This document shows positions 32,059 through 38,302 of a stretch of DNA of 38,302 bases, piece by piece. Both the position numbers and the translations under genes were made by a program. How positions within the stretch are numbered: the first letter of the stretch is position 1; each line of letters opens with the position of its first letter. The stretch is from an uncultured Anaerolineae bacterium (GTDB lineage Bacteria; Chloroflexota; Anaerolineae; Anaerolineales; Villigracilaceae), in assembly GCA_903838415.1 (NCBI GenBank), contig CAILYI010000025.1, forward strand, positions 1 to 38,302, read 5' to 3'. A model generated the notes under the pieces. That model had not been told where the DNA came from. It was given only the letters and a program-made list of their open reading frames with translations, and made no database searches.

Positions 32059-33075
32059 ATGAAAGCATGCACACTTTTCTTTGTTGCGCCGGGCGTGGTG
32101 GAGCTGCGCGAGGCGTTGTTGCCCGTACTGGCGCCGGATCAGGTGCTGGTGGAGACGATTTACTCGGCCATCAGCCCGGGGACGGAGATGCTCGTTTACC
32201 GTGGGCAATTCCCTGCCATGCCGGTCGATGCCAGCATTGAGTCATTGGGCGGCGAGTTCCACTATCCGCTGGCTTATGGATATGCGGCGGTGGGGCGCGT
32301 CACGGAAATTGGGGCCGCGGTTGAGCCGGAATGGGCTGGACGCCTGGTTTTTTCCTTCCAGCCGCATACTTCGCATTTCGTTGCCAGTCCCCGTGCCCTG
32401 TTTCTTATTCCCGATTCCATTTCGCCCGAACAGGCTTGCTTTTTGCCCAATACCGAAACCGCGGTCAATCTCGTGCAGGATGCCGCGCCGATCCTGGGAG
32501 AGCGCGCGCTGGTTTTTGGACAGGGCATCATCGGGCTGTTGACGACTGCGCTGCTGGCGGAATTCCCGCTCGAAAGCCTGGTCAGCGTCGACACATTTCC
32601 GCGCCGCCGCGCCGCCGCGCTGGCCCTTGGCGTGAGCGCTGCCCTCGATCCGGCCGCGCCCGATTTTCGCGCGCAGGCCGCCTCCATCTTGGCCTCGGGC
32701 GCGGATGTGACCCTGGAGCTTTCCGGCGCGCCGGTTGCGCTGAATGATGCCATTACCCTGACAACTTTCAGCGGGCGGATTGTGATCGGCTCGTGGTACG
32801 GCGAAAAGCGCGCCGCGTTGGATTTGGGCGGCGCTTTCCATCGTTCGCGGCTAAAGCTGATCTCATCCCAGGTCAGCAGTATCGCGCCCGAACTTTCCTC
32901 GCGCTGGGACAAAGCGCGCCGCTTTGGGGTGGCGTGGCAGGCCCTGGCCAGAATCCGGCCTGAAAAATGGATCACGCACCGCTTCCCGCTCGAAAAGGCA
33001 AAAGACGCCTATCGTCTGCTGGATGAAAATCCACAGGAGACGATCCAGGTGATTTTTGATCATGCTCTTGAGTAG
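32059..33075 (+). CDS. MDR-superfamily dehydrogenase without catalytic-zinc cysteine
   Basis: The 338-residue protein resembles medium-chain dehydrogenases: an N-terminal GroES-like half (ETIYSAISPGTEMLVYRGQF), a Rossmann half (RALVFGQGIIGLLTTAL) and a C-terminal FPLEKAKDAYRLLDENP. The position that holds the catalytic zinc Cys in alcohol dehydrogenases reads AISPGTE, so zinc catalysis is doubtful; a BchC-like subgroup is closest by eye. It ends in TAG (33073-33075). In the same frame after that TAG there are 43 more sense codons, including the 21-bp repeats. It is the first of a run of genes with PTPS-like, glycosyltransferase and methyltransferase products. Confidence 0.75.
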   Translation: MKACTLFFVAPGVVELREALLPVLAPDQVLVETIYSAISPGTEMLVYRGQFPAMPVDASIESLGGEFHYPLAYGYAAVGRVTEIGAAVEPEWAGRLVFSFQPHTSHFVASPRALFLIPDSISPEQACFLPNTETAVNLVQDAAPILGERALVFGQGIIGLLTTALLAEFPLESLVSVDTFPRRRAAALALGVSAALDPAAPDFRAQAASILASGADVTLELSGAPVALNDAITLTTFSGRIVIGSWYGEKRAALDLGGAFHRSRLKLISSQVSSIAPELSSRWDKARRFGVAWQALARIRPEKWITHRFPLEKAKDAYRLLDENPQETIQVIFDHALE

Positions 33076-33101
33076 CGGATCCCCACAGCAAAGGCTTTTC
33101 G

Positions 33102-33199
33102 GTTTGTGGGCTTAAACAAAAAGTTTGTTGGCTTAATTCGGAAGTTTGTTGGCTTAACTAAAAAGTTTGTTGGCTTAAATTCAAAGTTTGTTGGCTTAA
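33102..33199 (+). repeat. Five direct repeats at an exact 21-bp period
   Basis: GTTTGTTGGCTTAA occurs at 33123, 33144, 33165 and 33186, with a one-base variant (GTTTGTGGGCTTAA) at 33102. The spacing is exactly 21 bp each time, equal to two helical turns and also seven codons. The 7-bp spacers vary. In one frame the array reads as K-F-V-G-L heptapeptides ending at TGA 33205-33207. It lies between the dehydrogenase and the PTPS-like gene. Confidence 0.9.
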
Positions 33200-33229
33200 T
33201 TCGTTGAACAATCCCATTCGGAGATCAAA

Positions 33230-33607
33230 ATGTACACCCTTGCCGTCCGCCGTGACTTTATCGCCCGCCACTACCTGATTGGTGGTGATTGGGGCCCCGA
33301 AAACTCTCCCAACTCGCATCATTATGTGCTCGAACTGCAGCTTACAGGCGAGAGCCTCGATCAACATGGTTACCTGGTCGATATTATCGAGGTCGAAAAA
33401 CACTTGAACGAACTTGTTGCGCGCTACAAAGAGCATATGCTCAACGAACTGCCCGAGTTCGCCGGGCTGAACCCGTCCATTGAACATTTCTCGCGCATCC
33501 TGTGCAACACACTCAACGAAAAAATCCAGGCTCCCAACATCACAAAGATCAAGGTGGTGCTTTGGGAAAATGAAATCGCCTGGGTCTCCTACAAAATCAA
33601 ACGCTGA
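33230..33607 (+). CDS. 6-pyruvoyl-tetrahydropterin synthase/QueD-like protein
   Basis: The 125-residue protein follows a CGGAG site. It shows the PTPS fold pattern: ARHYLIGGDWG at the first zinc histidine (His14), NSHHYVLELQL at the second block (His30, His31), GYLVDIIEVEKHLNEL and NPSIEHFSRILCNTLNEK before a C-terminal ENEIAWVSYKIKR. The usual HxH block is shifted to HH with Asn28 where a His is expected, and the catalytic Cys before it is missing, so chemistry may differ from QueD. The stop TGA overlaps the next ATG by one base. Confidence 0.78.
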   Translation: MYTLAVRRDFIARHYLIGGDWGPENSPNSHHYVLELQLTGESLDQHGYLVDIIEVEKHLNELVARYKEHMLNELPEFAGLNPSIEHFSRILCNTLNEKIQAPNITKIKVVLWENEIAWVSYKIKR

Positions 33608-34668
33608 TGCGCATTGGCCTGGTAATTTACGGTTCGCTCGATACGCTCAGCGGCGGTTATCTCTACGATCGCAAGCTGGTCGAATATCTGCGTGCGCAGG
33701 GCGACCAGGTCGAGATCATTTCGTTGCCCTGGCGCAATTACGCCGCTCATCTCGGCGATAATTTCAGTTTTCGCCTGCCTTCCGGCCTGGATATTCTCAT
33801 TCAGGATGAGCTCAATCATGCTTCGCTGTTGGGCGCGAACGGACGCCCTCACGCTTATCCCGTCGTCAGCCTGGTGCATCATTTGCGCTGTTCCGAACAA
33901 CGCGCGGGCTGGCAAAACGCTTTTTATCGCATCATCGAAAAGCGCTATCTGGATTCGGTCGATGGATTTATCTTCAACTCGCAAACGACCCGCGGCGTGG
34001 TGACCGGTTTGGCAGGGGATTCCGCTCCCGCACTGATTGCCTACCCTCCCACCGACCGTTTTGGGAGCGGCCTCCCCGCAGCTTTGGTCGCCGCGCGAGC
34101 CGCCGAAACCGGCCCTGTGCGGATTCTGTTTCTTGGCAATGTCATTTCGCGCAAGGGTTTGCATACCCTGCTGGAGGCGCTCAGCCGTCAGTCTGCGGCT
34201 TTTCGTTTGGACGTGATAGGTTCCCTCACGAGTGATCCGGCTTATTCACAGGCCATGCAGCAAAAAGCCGCCAGCCTGGGCGCATCTTCCACCATCCAAT
34301 TTCATGGCCCGCTCGATAACGGCGAACTCGCCGAAAAGCTTCGCGCGGCGCAAATCCTGGTCGTGCCGTCTTCTTATGAAGGTTTTGGCATCGTCTATCT
34401 GGAAGGCATGGCTTTTGGGCTGCCCGCCATCGGTACAACCGCCGGGGCGGCCTCCGAAATCATTTCTGATGGTGAAACCGGTTTTCTGATCAATCCCGAT
34501 GACGCCGAAACGCTGGCGCGGCGGCTGACGCTTTTGGCCAGCGACCGCGATTTACTGGCGCGGATGTCGCTCAATGCGCTGCGGCGCTATCAGCAGCAGC
34601 CCACCTGGGAACAGACCGCCGCTGAAATCCGGCAATTCCTGCTCAAGATGGTGCCAGGTGCACAATAA
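33607..34668 (+). CDS. GT4-family glycosyltransferase
   Basis: The 353-residue GT-B glycosyltransferase has SGGYLYDRKLVEYL near the start, RILFLGNVISRKGLHTLLEAL in the C-terminal half and the EX7E motif in YEGFGIVYLEGMAFGLP, followed by GAASEIISDGETGFLI. It transfers a sugar from an NDP-sugar with retention. Coupling by TGATG to the PTPS-like gene and a 1-bp gap to the methyltransferase suggest a single pathway. A pterin or small-molecule acceptor is possible, but a lipid or polysaccharide acceptor cannot be excluded. Confidence 0.83.
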   Translation: MRIGLVIYGSLDTLSGGYLYDRKLVEYLRAQGDQVEIISLPWRNYAAHLGDNFSFRLPSGLDILIQDELNHASLLGANGRPHAYPVVSLVHHLRCSEQRAGWQNAFYRIIEKRYLDSVDGFIFNSQTTRGVVTGLAGDSAPALIAYPPTDRFGSGLPAALVAARAAETGPVRILFLGNVISRKGLHTLLEALSRQSAAFRLDVIGSLTSDPAYSQAMQQKAASLGASSTIQFHGPLDNGELAEKLRAAQILVVPSSYEGFGIVYLEGMAFGLPAIGTTAGAASEIISDGETGFLINPDDAETLARRLTLLASDRDLLARMSLNALRRYQQQPTWEQTAAEIRQFLLKMVPGAQ

Positions 34669-34669
34669 G

Positions 34670-35569
34670 ATGGATTATTCCTTTCCGCGTTATTTGCTTT
34701 CCAAGCAAACCGTCGATGATCGCGCCATCAATCGCGTGGTGCTCGATACGCTGAAGTCGGCGCTCCCTGCCAGTGGGCAGCTCAGCGTTATCGAAGTTGG
34801 CGCGGGCATCGGCACGATGTTGACGCGCTTACTGCGCCTGGGCTTCCTGCCCGCAACTGTCGATTACAGCCTGGTGGATGAAATGCCCGAAAACATTGCA
34901 TTCGCCCGTGAGTGGCTGCCGCGTTGGGCGCGGGAAAATGGCTATGACGTTGAACCCGCTATGGATGGCCTCCGGCTGAGCGCCCCCACAGCGGATTCCG
35001 TTTGTGTGCATTTTGTTCAGGCGGATGTGTTTGACTTCATCCGCTCGGCGCCGGTTCAGGCTGATTTATTAATTGCGCATGCCTTTCTCGACCTTTTGCC
35101 GATGCCGCAAAGCCTGCCAGCGTTATTCTCGCTCGTCAAACCCGGCGGGCTGGCCTGGCTGACGATCAATTTCGACGGGCTGACCACGCTGGAGCCCACT
35201 ATCAACCCGCAGTTGGATGCTCAAATCGAGCGGCTCTACCATCAGACGATGGATACCCGTCCAACCGGCGGCGACAGCCAATCCGGGCGGCACCTGTTTG
35301 GGCATCTGTATCAAGCTGGCGGGGAGATTTTATCCGCCGGGGCTTCGGATTGGGTGGTGTATCCGCTCAAGGGTCAGTATCCGGCTGACGAGGCGTATTT
35401 CCTGCAATTTATCCTGCATTTCTTTGAGCTTTCGCTGAATGGTCATCCGCAATTGAACCAGGATTTATTTGCGGCCTGGTTGAAAGACCGCCGGGCGCAA
35501 ATTGAGCGCGGCGAACTGGTTTATATCGCCCATCAGATGGATTTTCTTGTGAAACCGGAAAGCGTATAA
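34670..35569 (+). CDS. Class I SAM-dependent methyltransferase
   Basis: The 299-residue protein has VIEVGAGIGTMLTRLLRLG (motif I), DYSLVDEMPENIAFAREWLP (acidic loop for the ribose) and VQADVFDFIRS followed by LLIAHAFLDLLPM. The start at 34670 is one base after the glycosyltransferase stop codon. The substrate is unknown; the operon suggests the product of the glycosyltransferase or PTPS-like enzyme. Confidence 0.75.
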   Translation: MDYSFPRYLLSKQTVDDRAINRVVLDTLKSALPASGQLSVIEVGAGIGTMLTRLLRLGFLPATVDYSLVDEMPENIAFAREWLPRWARENGYDVEPAMDGLRLSAPTADSVCVHFVQADVFDFIRSAPVQADLLIAHAFLDLLPMPQSLPALFSLVKPGGLAWLTINFDGLTTLEPTINPQLDAQIERLYHQTMDTRPTGGDSQSGRHLFGHLYQAGGEILSAGASDWVVYPLKGQYPADEAYFLQFILHFFELSLNGHPQLNQDLFAAWLKDRRAQIERGELVYIAHQMDFLVKPESV

Positions 35570-35570
35570 T
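35565..35570 (+). promoter_or_regulatory. -10 TATAAT before the YiiX-like gene
   Basis: TATAAT overlaps the stop of the methyltransferase gene and lies 26 nt before ATG 35597, leaving room for a short leader with a CGGAG ribosome site. Confidence 0.4.
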
Positions 35571-35596
35571 CCGTATAGAGAGTGCGGAGTTTTGCC

Positions 35597-36208
35597 ATGA
35601 ACCATACTTATGAAATAAATGGTCTACCTGTGAAAACAGGTGACGTGATTTGCACGATGAATGGCAAACCGAACATTTTGCCTGGTGAATTTTGGCGCCT
35701 GGTGGGGCGGTTGGTGCCGGGTGACGTGGATCACATTGCCATTTATCTCGGCCCGGAGGGACGCTGCGTTGAAGCCGGGGCGTTGGGCGTGGTGACTTTC
35801 ACCATCCATGATGGCTTCTGGCATCCAGAACATACCATGGCTGAACGCGGCATGCTGGTCGATACTTTTTACGGTGTCGCCTATCCGCTGGCGGAGATTG
35901 GCCTGACGCGTGATGAGGAACACGATATTCGTGTTGGCGTGGCTGAATATTGTTTGTCACACCTGGGAAAGCCCTACAATCTCAACTTCCTCGACCCTGA
36001 CCGCGACGATGCCTTTTATTGCAGCCAACTGGCCTACAAGGCTTACCTGCCCTTTGGCATTAACCTGAATACGGGTTTGTTTATGGAGCAATTGCCAGGA
36101 ACCAATCAAATAATATATCCTCAAGAAATTTGGAATTTTTGTGTGCATCGTCGAGACCCGCAAAGTGAGCAGCCCGCCTCGGCCCTGCTCTACGAAACGG
36201 TGGGTTGA
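35597..36208 (+). CDS. YiiX/YebB-type permuted papain-like cysteine hydrolase
   Basis: The 203-residue protein has a His/Cys pair arranged as in circularly permuted NlpC/P60 proteins: VDHIAIYL (His46) early, VEAGALGV (Glu59) next and AFYCSQLAYKAY (Cys142) late. This is the YiiX/Peptidase C92 pattern; known members include lipid- or peptide-bond hydrolases. No signal peptide is seen. ATG 35597 is preferred over GTG 35582 because of spacing to CGGAG. It follows the methyltransferase operon but may use its own promoter. Confidence 0.7.
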   Translation: MNHTYEINGLPVKTGDVICTMNGKPNILPGEFWRLVGRLVPGDVDHIAIYLGPEGRCVEAGALGVVTFTIHDGFWHPEHTMAERGMLVDTFYGVAYPLAEIGLTRDEEHDIRVGVAEYCLSHLGKPYNLNFLDPDRDDAFYCSQLAYKAYLPFGINLNTGLFMEQLPGTNQIIYPQEIWNFCVHRRDPQSEQPASALLYETVG

Positions 36209-36701
36209 GTTTTTCTCCGCGCTGCCTGTAGGTGACGACAGCTCGGTGTGATGTATGGCGCCAAACAGCTGGTGTCCGGTTTGTTTCAGCCTTTGCCATC
36301 AGCTTGACCTCAATCATGGCGGCCAACCAGCCGGCGTTTATCAACCCGCAAGGCATCCTCCAGGCGGGTATCTCGACAGCATGACCGGGAGTTACCATTA
36401 CCTACGGATATGACGCCCTGCAATCCTGACCCGTGTCACATACACCCATGGAACTTCTTTATGCCGATTATGGCGGTCTAGTGAAGACCGACTTTGGAAA
36501 CAGGCCCGCAAATGGTTCGAAGCGTCACATCTGCACCGCCTCCGGGTTCCTGGTAGGGGTGGGGAACTGATCCATTACAGCAGCGCCACATGGAAAACAG
36601 ACCACAATACAACCAGTTGCCGATGCTACGTATAAGTCGCAAGCCGAAGCTACTGTATAAATCCATAGATGTACCCTTATTGTATATATTCGTAACGCAA
36701 G
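36209..36701. other. Gene-poor stretch with decayed coding remnants
   Basis: No intact gene is supported. Short segments read like a disrupted YD-repeat (Rhs-type) protein, and several frames are closed by stops. Towards the right end the DNA becomes AT-rich as it approaches the DUF4143 gene. Confidence 0.4.
36391..36460 (+). pseudogene. Possible Rhs/YD-repeat relic
   Basis: One frame reads ITYGYDAL, and after a one-base shift the next codons read ILTRVTYT. Joined, this matches the common YDALNRLTRVTYT pattern of YD-repeat proteins. The fragment is too short to be sure, and no toxin or immunity gene is seen nearby. Confidence 0.3.
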
Positions 36702-36707
36702 ATGTAT

Positions 36708-36713
36708 TATAAT
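36708..36713 (+). promoter_or_regulatory. -10 TATAAT for a leaderless transcript
   Basis: TATAAT ends 6 nt before ATG 36720, which supports that ATG as the true start instead of 36702. Confidence 0.5.
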
Positions 36714-36719
36714 GGTACT

Positions 36720-38042
36720 ATGTTTGATCGAAGCATGGAAAAGGATTTTATAAATTGGAAAGATAACGCCTATCGAAAACCGTTAATTTTACGCGGTGCG
36801 CGACAGGTGGGGAAGACGAGTTTGATCCGGAAATTTGGACTAGAGAACTTCGACCAGCTCATTGAAGTTAATTTAGAAAAAAGGGATCAAAGGCAGCTAT
36901 TTGACCAGGCTACAAGTGTCGATGATTTTATAAAAAGAATCGATTTATTGTTTGATCAAACGGTAGTTCCCGGTACTACTTTATTATTTATTGATGAAAT
37001 CCAAGAGTCAAAAAACGTGATGGAATTATTACGGTTTTTTGCTGAAGAGAAACCAGAATTGCATGTGATGGCAGCCGGGTCTCTTCTGGAAGCGAAAATA
37101 GGTCGGGATTGGTCGATACCAGTTGGTCGAGTGGAATACCGCTACTTGTATCCTTTAACCTTTTTCGAGTACTTAAAGGCGAGAAAAAAGACGGCTTTGC
37201 TGGAGGCTGTGGAAACGATCCAGTTGGGAGATCTCTTTGCTTATGGAGGGTTGGCTGGAGAATTGTTCAAAGAATATGTCATGGTGGGAGGAATGCCGGA
37301 AGTGGTTAAAAGTTTCATTGAGACTGGTGATTACAGCCAGACACGGGCGATCTTCAACCGGTTGCAAACGGCATATTTGGATGATATTGGGAAATATTCC
37401 AAATCGAAAGAAAATAATAAATATCTAGAGCTCGTCTTGGAATATGGGCCAAGGGTGGCTGGTACTATTTTTAAGTATGAAAATTTTGGTGGGTCAAATT
37501 ATCGCAGCCGAGAGATGGGCGATGCCGTTCAAACTGTTGAAAAAGTGATGCTGCTCAAGCAAGTCTTGGCAGTTAATTCGACATCCTTGCCCATCACGCC
37601 CAAAAACATTCGTCCCAAAAAGATGATCTGGTTGGATGTGGGTTTGGCCAATTTTGTTAATAATGCTTATCGAGAAATGTTAGTTGGAGAATATCAGGGT
37701 AAGATCATGGAACAGGTGGTGGGTCAGAGTTTATTGGCAGGTTTAACAACCAGACCGTTCGATCTTTTTTATTGGTCAAAAGACAGGGATGAAGGTAGCG
37801 CTGAGGTGGATTTTTGTTTTCAACATCAATCCCGACTCGTAGGTATGGAAATTAAGTCTGGCAATGTGTCCCAAATGAAATCGCTTTTTAGCTTGGGTAG
37901 TATAGATCCAACTGTGTCACTTGTGCGGGTATCGTGGGATGATTTGAAAAATGAAACCTGGAAGTTTTCCGGTAAAGAATACAAAGTGTTATCCATTCCA
38001 TTTTATTTGATAGATCGCTGGCAAGACTTTCTGATGCAGTAG
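36720..38042 (+). CDS. DUF4143-type AAA ATPase
   Basis: The 440-residue protein has a P-loop (LRGARQVGKTSLIRKFG), Walker B (LLFIDEIQ), a sensor-like VMAAGSLLEAK and the YPLTFFEYLKA segment, followed by the C-terminal DUF4143 region ending in a nuclease-like fold with EVDFCFQHQSRLVGMEIKSG. Such ATPases are common accessory genes of unknown role and are frequently transferred. The gene is clearly AT-richer than the genes to its left, in line with recent acquisition. No partner gene is visible. Confidence 0.85.
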   Translation: MFDRSMEKDFINWKDNAYRKPLILRGARQVGKTSLIRKFGLENFDQLIEVNLEKRDQRQLFDQATSVDDFIKRIDLLFDQTVVPGTTLLFIDEIQESKNVMELLRFFAEEKPELHVMAAGSLLEAKIGRDWSIPVGRVEYRYLYPLTFFEYLKARKKTALLEAVETIQLGDLFAYGGLAGELFKEYVMVGGMPEVVKSFIETGDYSQTRAIFNRLQTAYLDDIGKYSKSKENNKYLELVLEYGPRVAGTIFKYENFGGSNYRSREMGDAVQTVEKVMLLKQVLAVNSTSLPITPKNIRPKKMIWLDVGLANFVNNAYREMLVGEYQGKIMEQVVGQSLLAGLTTRPFDLFYWSKDRDEGSAEVDFCFQHQSRLVGMEIKSGNVSQMKSLFSLGSIDPTVSLVRVSWDDLKNETWKFSGKEYKVLSIPFYLIDRWQDFLMQ

Positions 38043-38205
38043 TTCATTCATCCTCAGGCCAGTTATGAAACAAAATTACACCATTGCAAAAGATACCGAA
38101 AGGCAACTACGAGTTTTAACTCTGAGCTTATACAGAAAAGGTGCATAATTTATTGATTGAGAAGCCTAAAATAGAGCCATCGACGACAGAAGCAGTCAGC
38201 AAGAA
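38043..38205. other. AT-rich spacer after the ATPase gene
   Basis: Only a 27-codon frame at 38064-38147 (starting MKQNYTIAKDTE) is present. It lacks a ribosome site and is not supported as a gene. Confidence 0.25.
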
Positions 38206-38302
38206 ATGAAGATTGTGCAATCTCTTGCCCTCAAGAAATATGGGATGGCTGCCAGCACCGCCGGGATGAAATCAGCCTTCACGCGGGTTGACAATAATGC
38301 GA
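38206..38302 (+). CDS. Possible partial ORF running off the window
   Basis: An open frame from ATG 38206 (MKIVQSLALKKYGMAAS at the start) continues to the end of the window with no stop in 32 codons. There is no good ribosome site and no recognised family. It may be the N-terminus of a real gene or chance. Confidence 0.25.
   Translation, partial: MKIVQSLALKKYGMAASTAGMKSAFTRVDNNA

Overview
The window looks like a chromosomal segment of an uncultured Chloroflexota bacterium, most likely class Anaerolineae. This rests on the gene mix (KorDABC-type 2-oxoacid:ferredoxin oxidoreductase, several non-pyrrolysine MttB-family methyltransferases, ApbE plus ferric-reductase-like membrane protein, LegB-type dehydratase), the Ala-rich proteins and the frequent TATAAT boxes lying 6-7 nt before a start codon. 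No rRNA, tRNA or ribosomal protein gene is present, so the taxonomic call is inference.

Layout. (1) 1-2900 is an AT-rich accessory region. It holds a decayed DDE insertion sequence (444-1972, with inverted repeats) and four copies of a ~115-nt structured element (one on the minus strand at 1-115, three on the plus strand at 2289-2815). The copies share two helices, a pseudoknot and a terminator hairpin. A small DNA-binding-like protein gene (2917-3141) follows. (2) 3319-8261 is a tightly coupled surface-sugar operon: a sugar-phosphate transferase fused to a membrane/Rossmann module and a degenerate GGDEF domain, then an NDP-sugar dehydratase, a nucleotidyltransferase and a DegT-family aminotransferase. 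(3) 8538-9650 (minus) is a class I aminotransferase. (4) 9855-12499 is a four-gene redox cassette: PepSY-like anchored protein, low-complexity anchored protein, ApbE flavin transferase and a ferric-reductase-like b-haem protein. (5) 12697-15449 has a Fur-type palindrome, a ZnuA-like metal-binding lipoprotein with a large inserted domain, and an MFS transporter. (6) 15501-25320 is all on the minus strand. Read 5' to 3' it encodes an oligopeptide-type ABC binding protein, two permeases, three tandem MttB-family methyltransferases, an RMD1/DUF155-like protein and a ChrB-like protein. The first six suggest import and demethylation of a methylated amine. (7) 25514-29678 has an orphan IS1-type InsA ORF, a SAM methyltransferase-like gene and the four-subunit 2-oxoacid:ferredoxin oxidoreductase, which has two intercistronic hairpins. 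(8) 29790-36208 has ClpS, an acyltransferase, a YbhN-like membrane protein, and then an MDR dehydrogenase, a PTPS/QueD-like protein, a GT4 glycosyltransferase, a methyltransferase and a YiiX-type cysteine hydrolase. An exact 21-bp-period repeat sits between the dehydrogenase and the PTPS-like gene. (9) 36209-38302 is a decayed YD/Rhs-like remnant, an AT-rich DUF4143 ATPase gene and an open reading frame running off the end.

The items that look least explained are the repeated structured RNA near the left end, the 21-bp repeat array with its heptapeptide reading frame, the pterin-like/glycosyltransferase/methyltransferase cluster, and the sugar transferase-GGDEF fusion.
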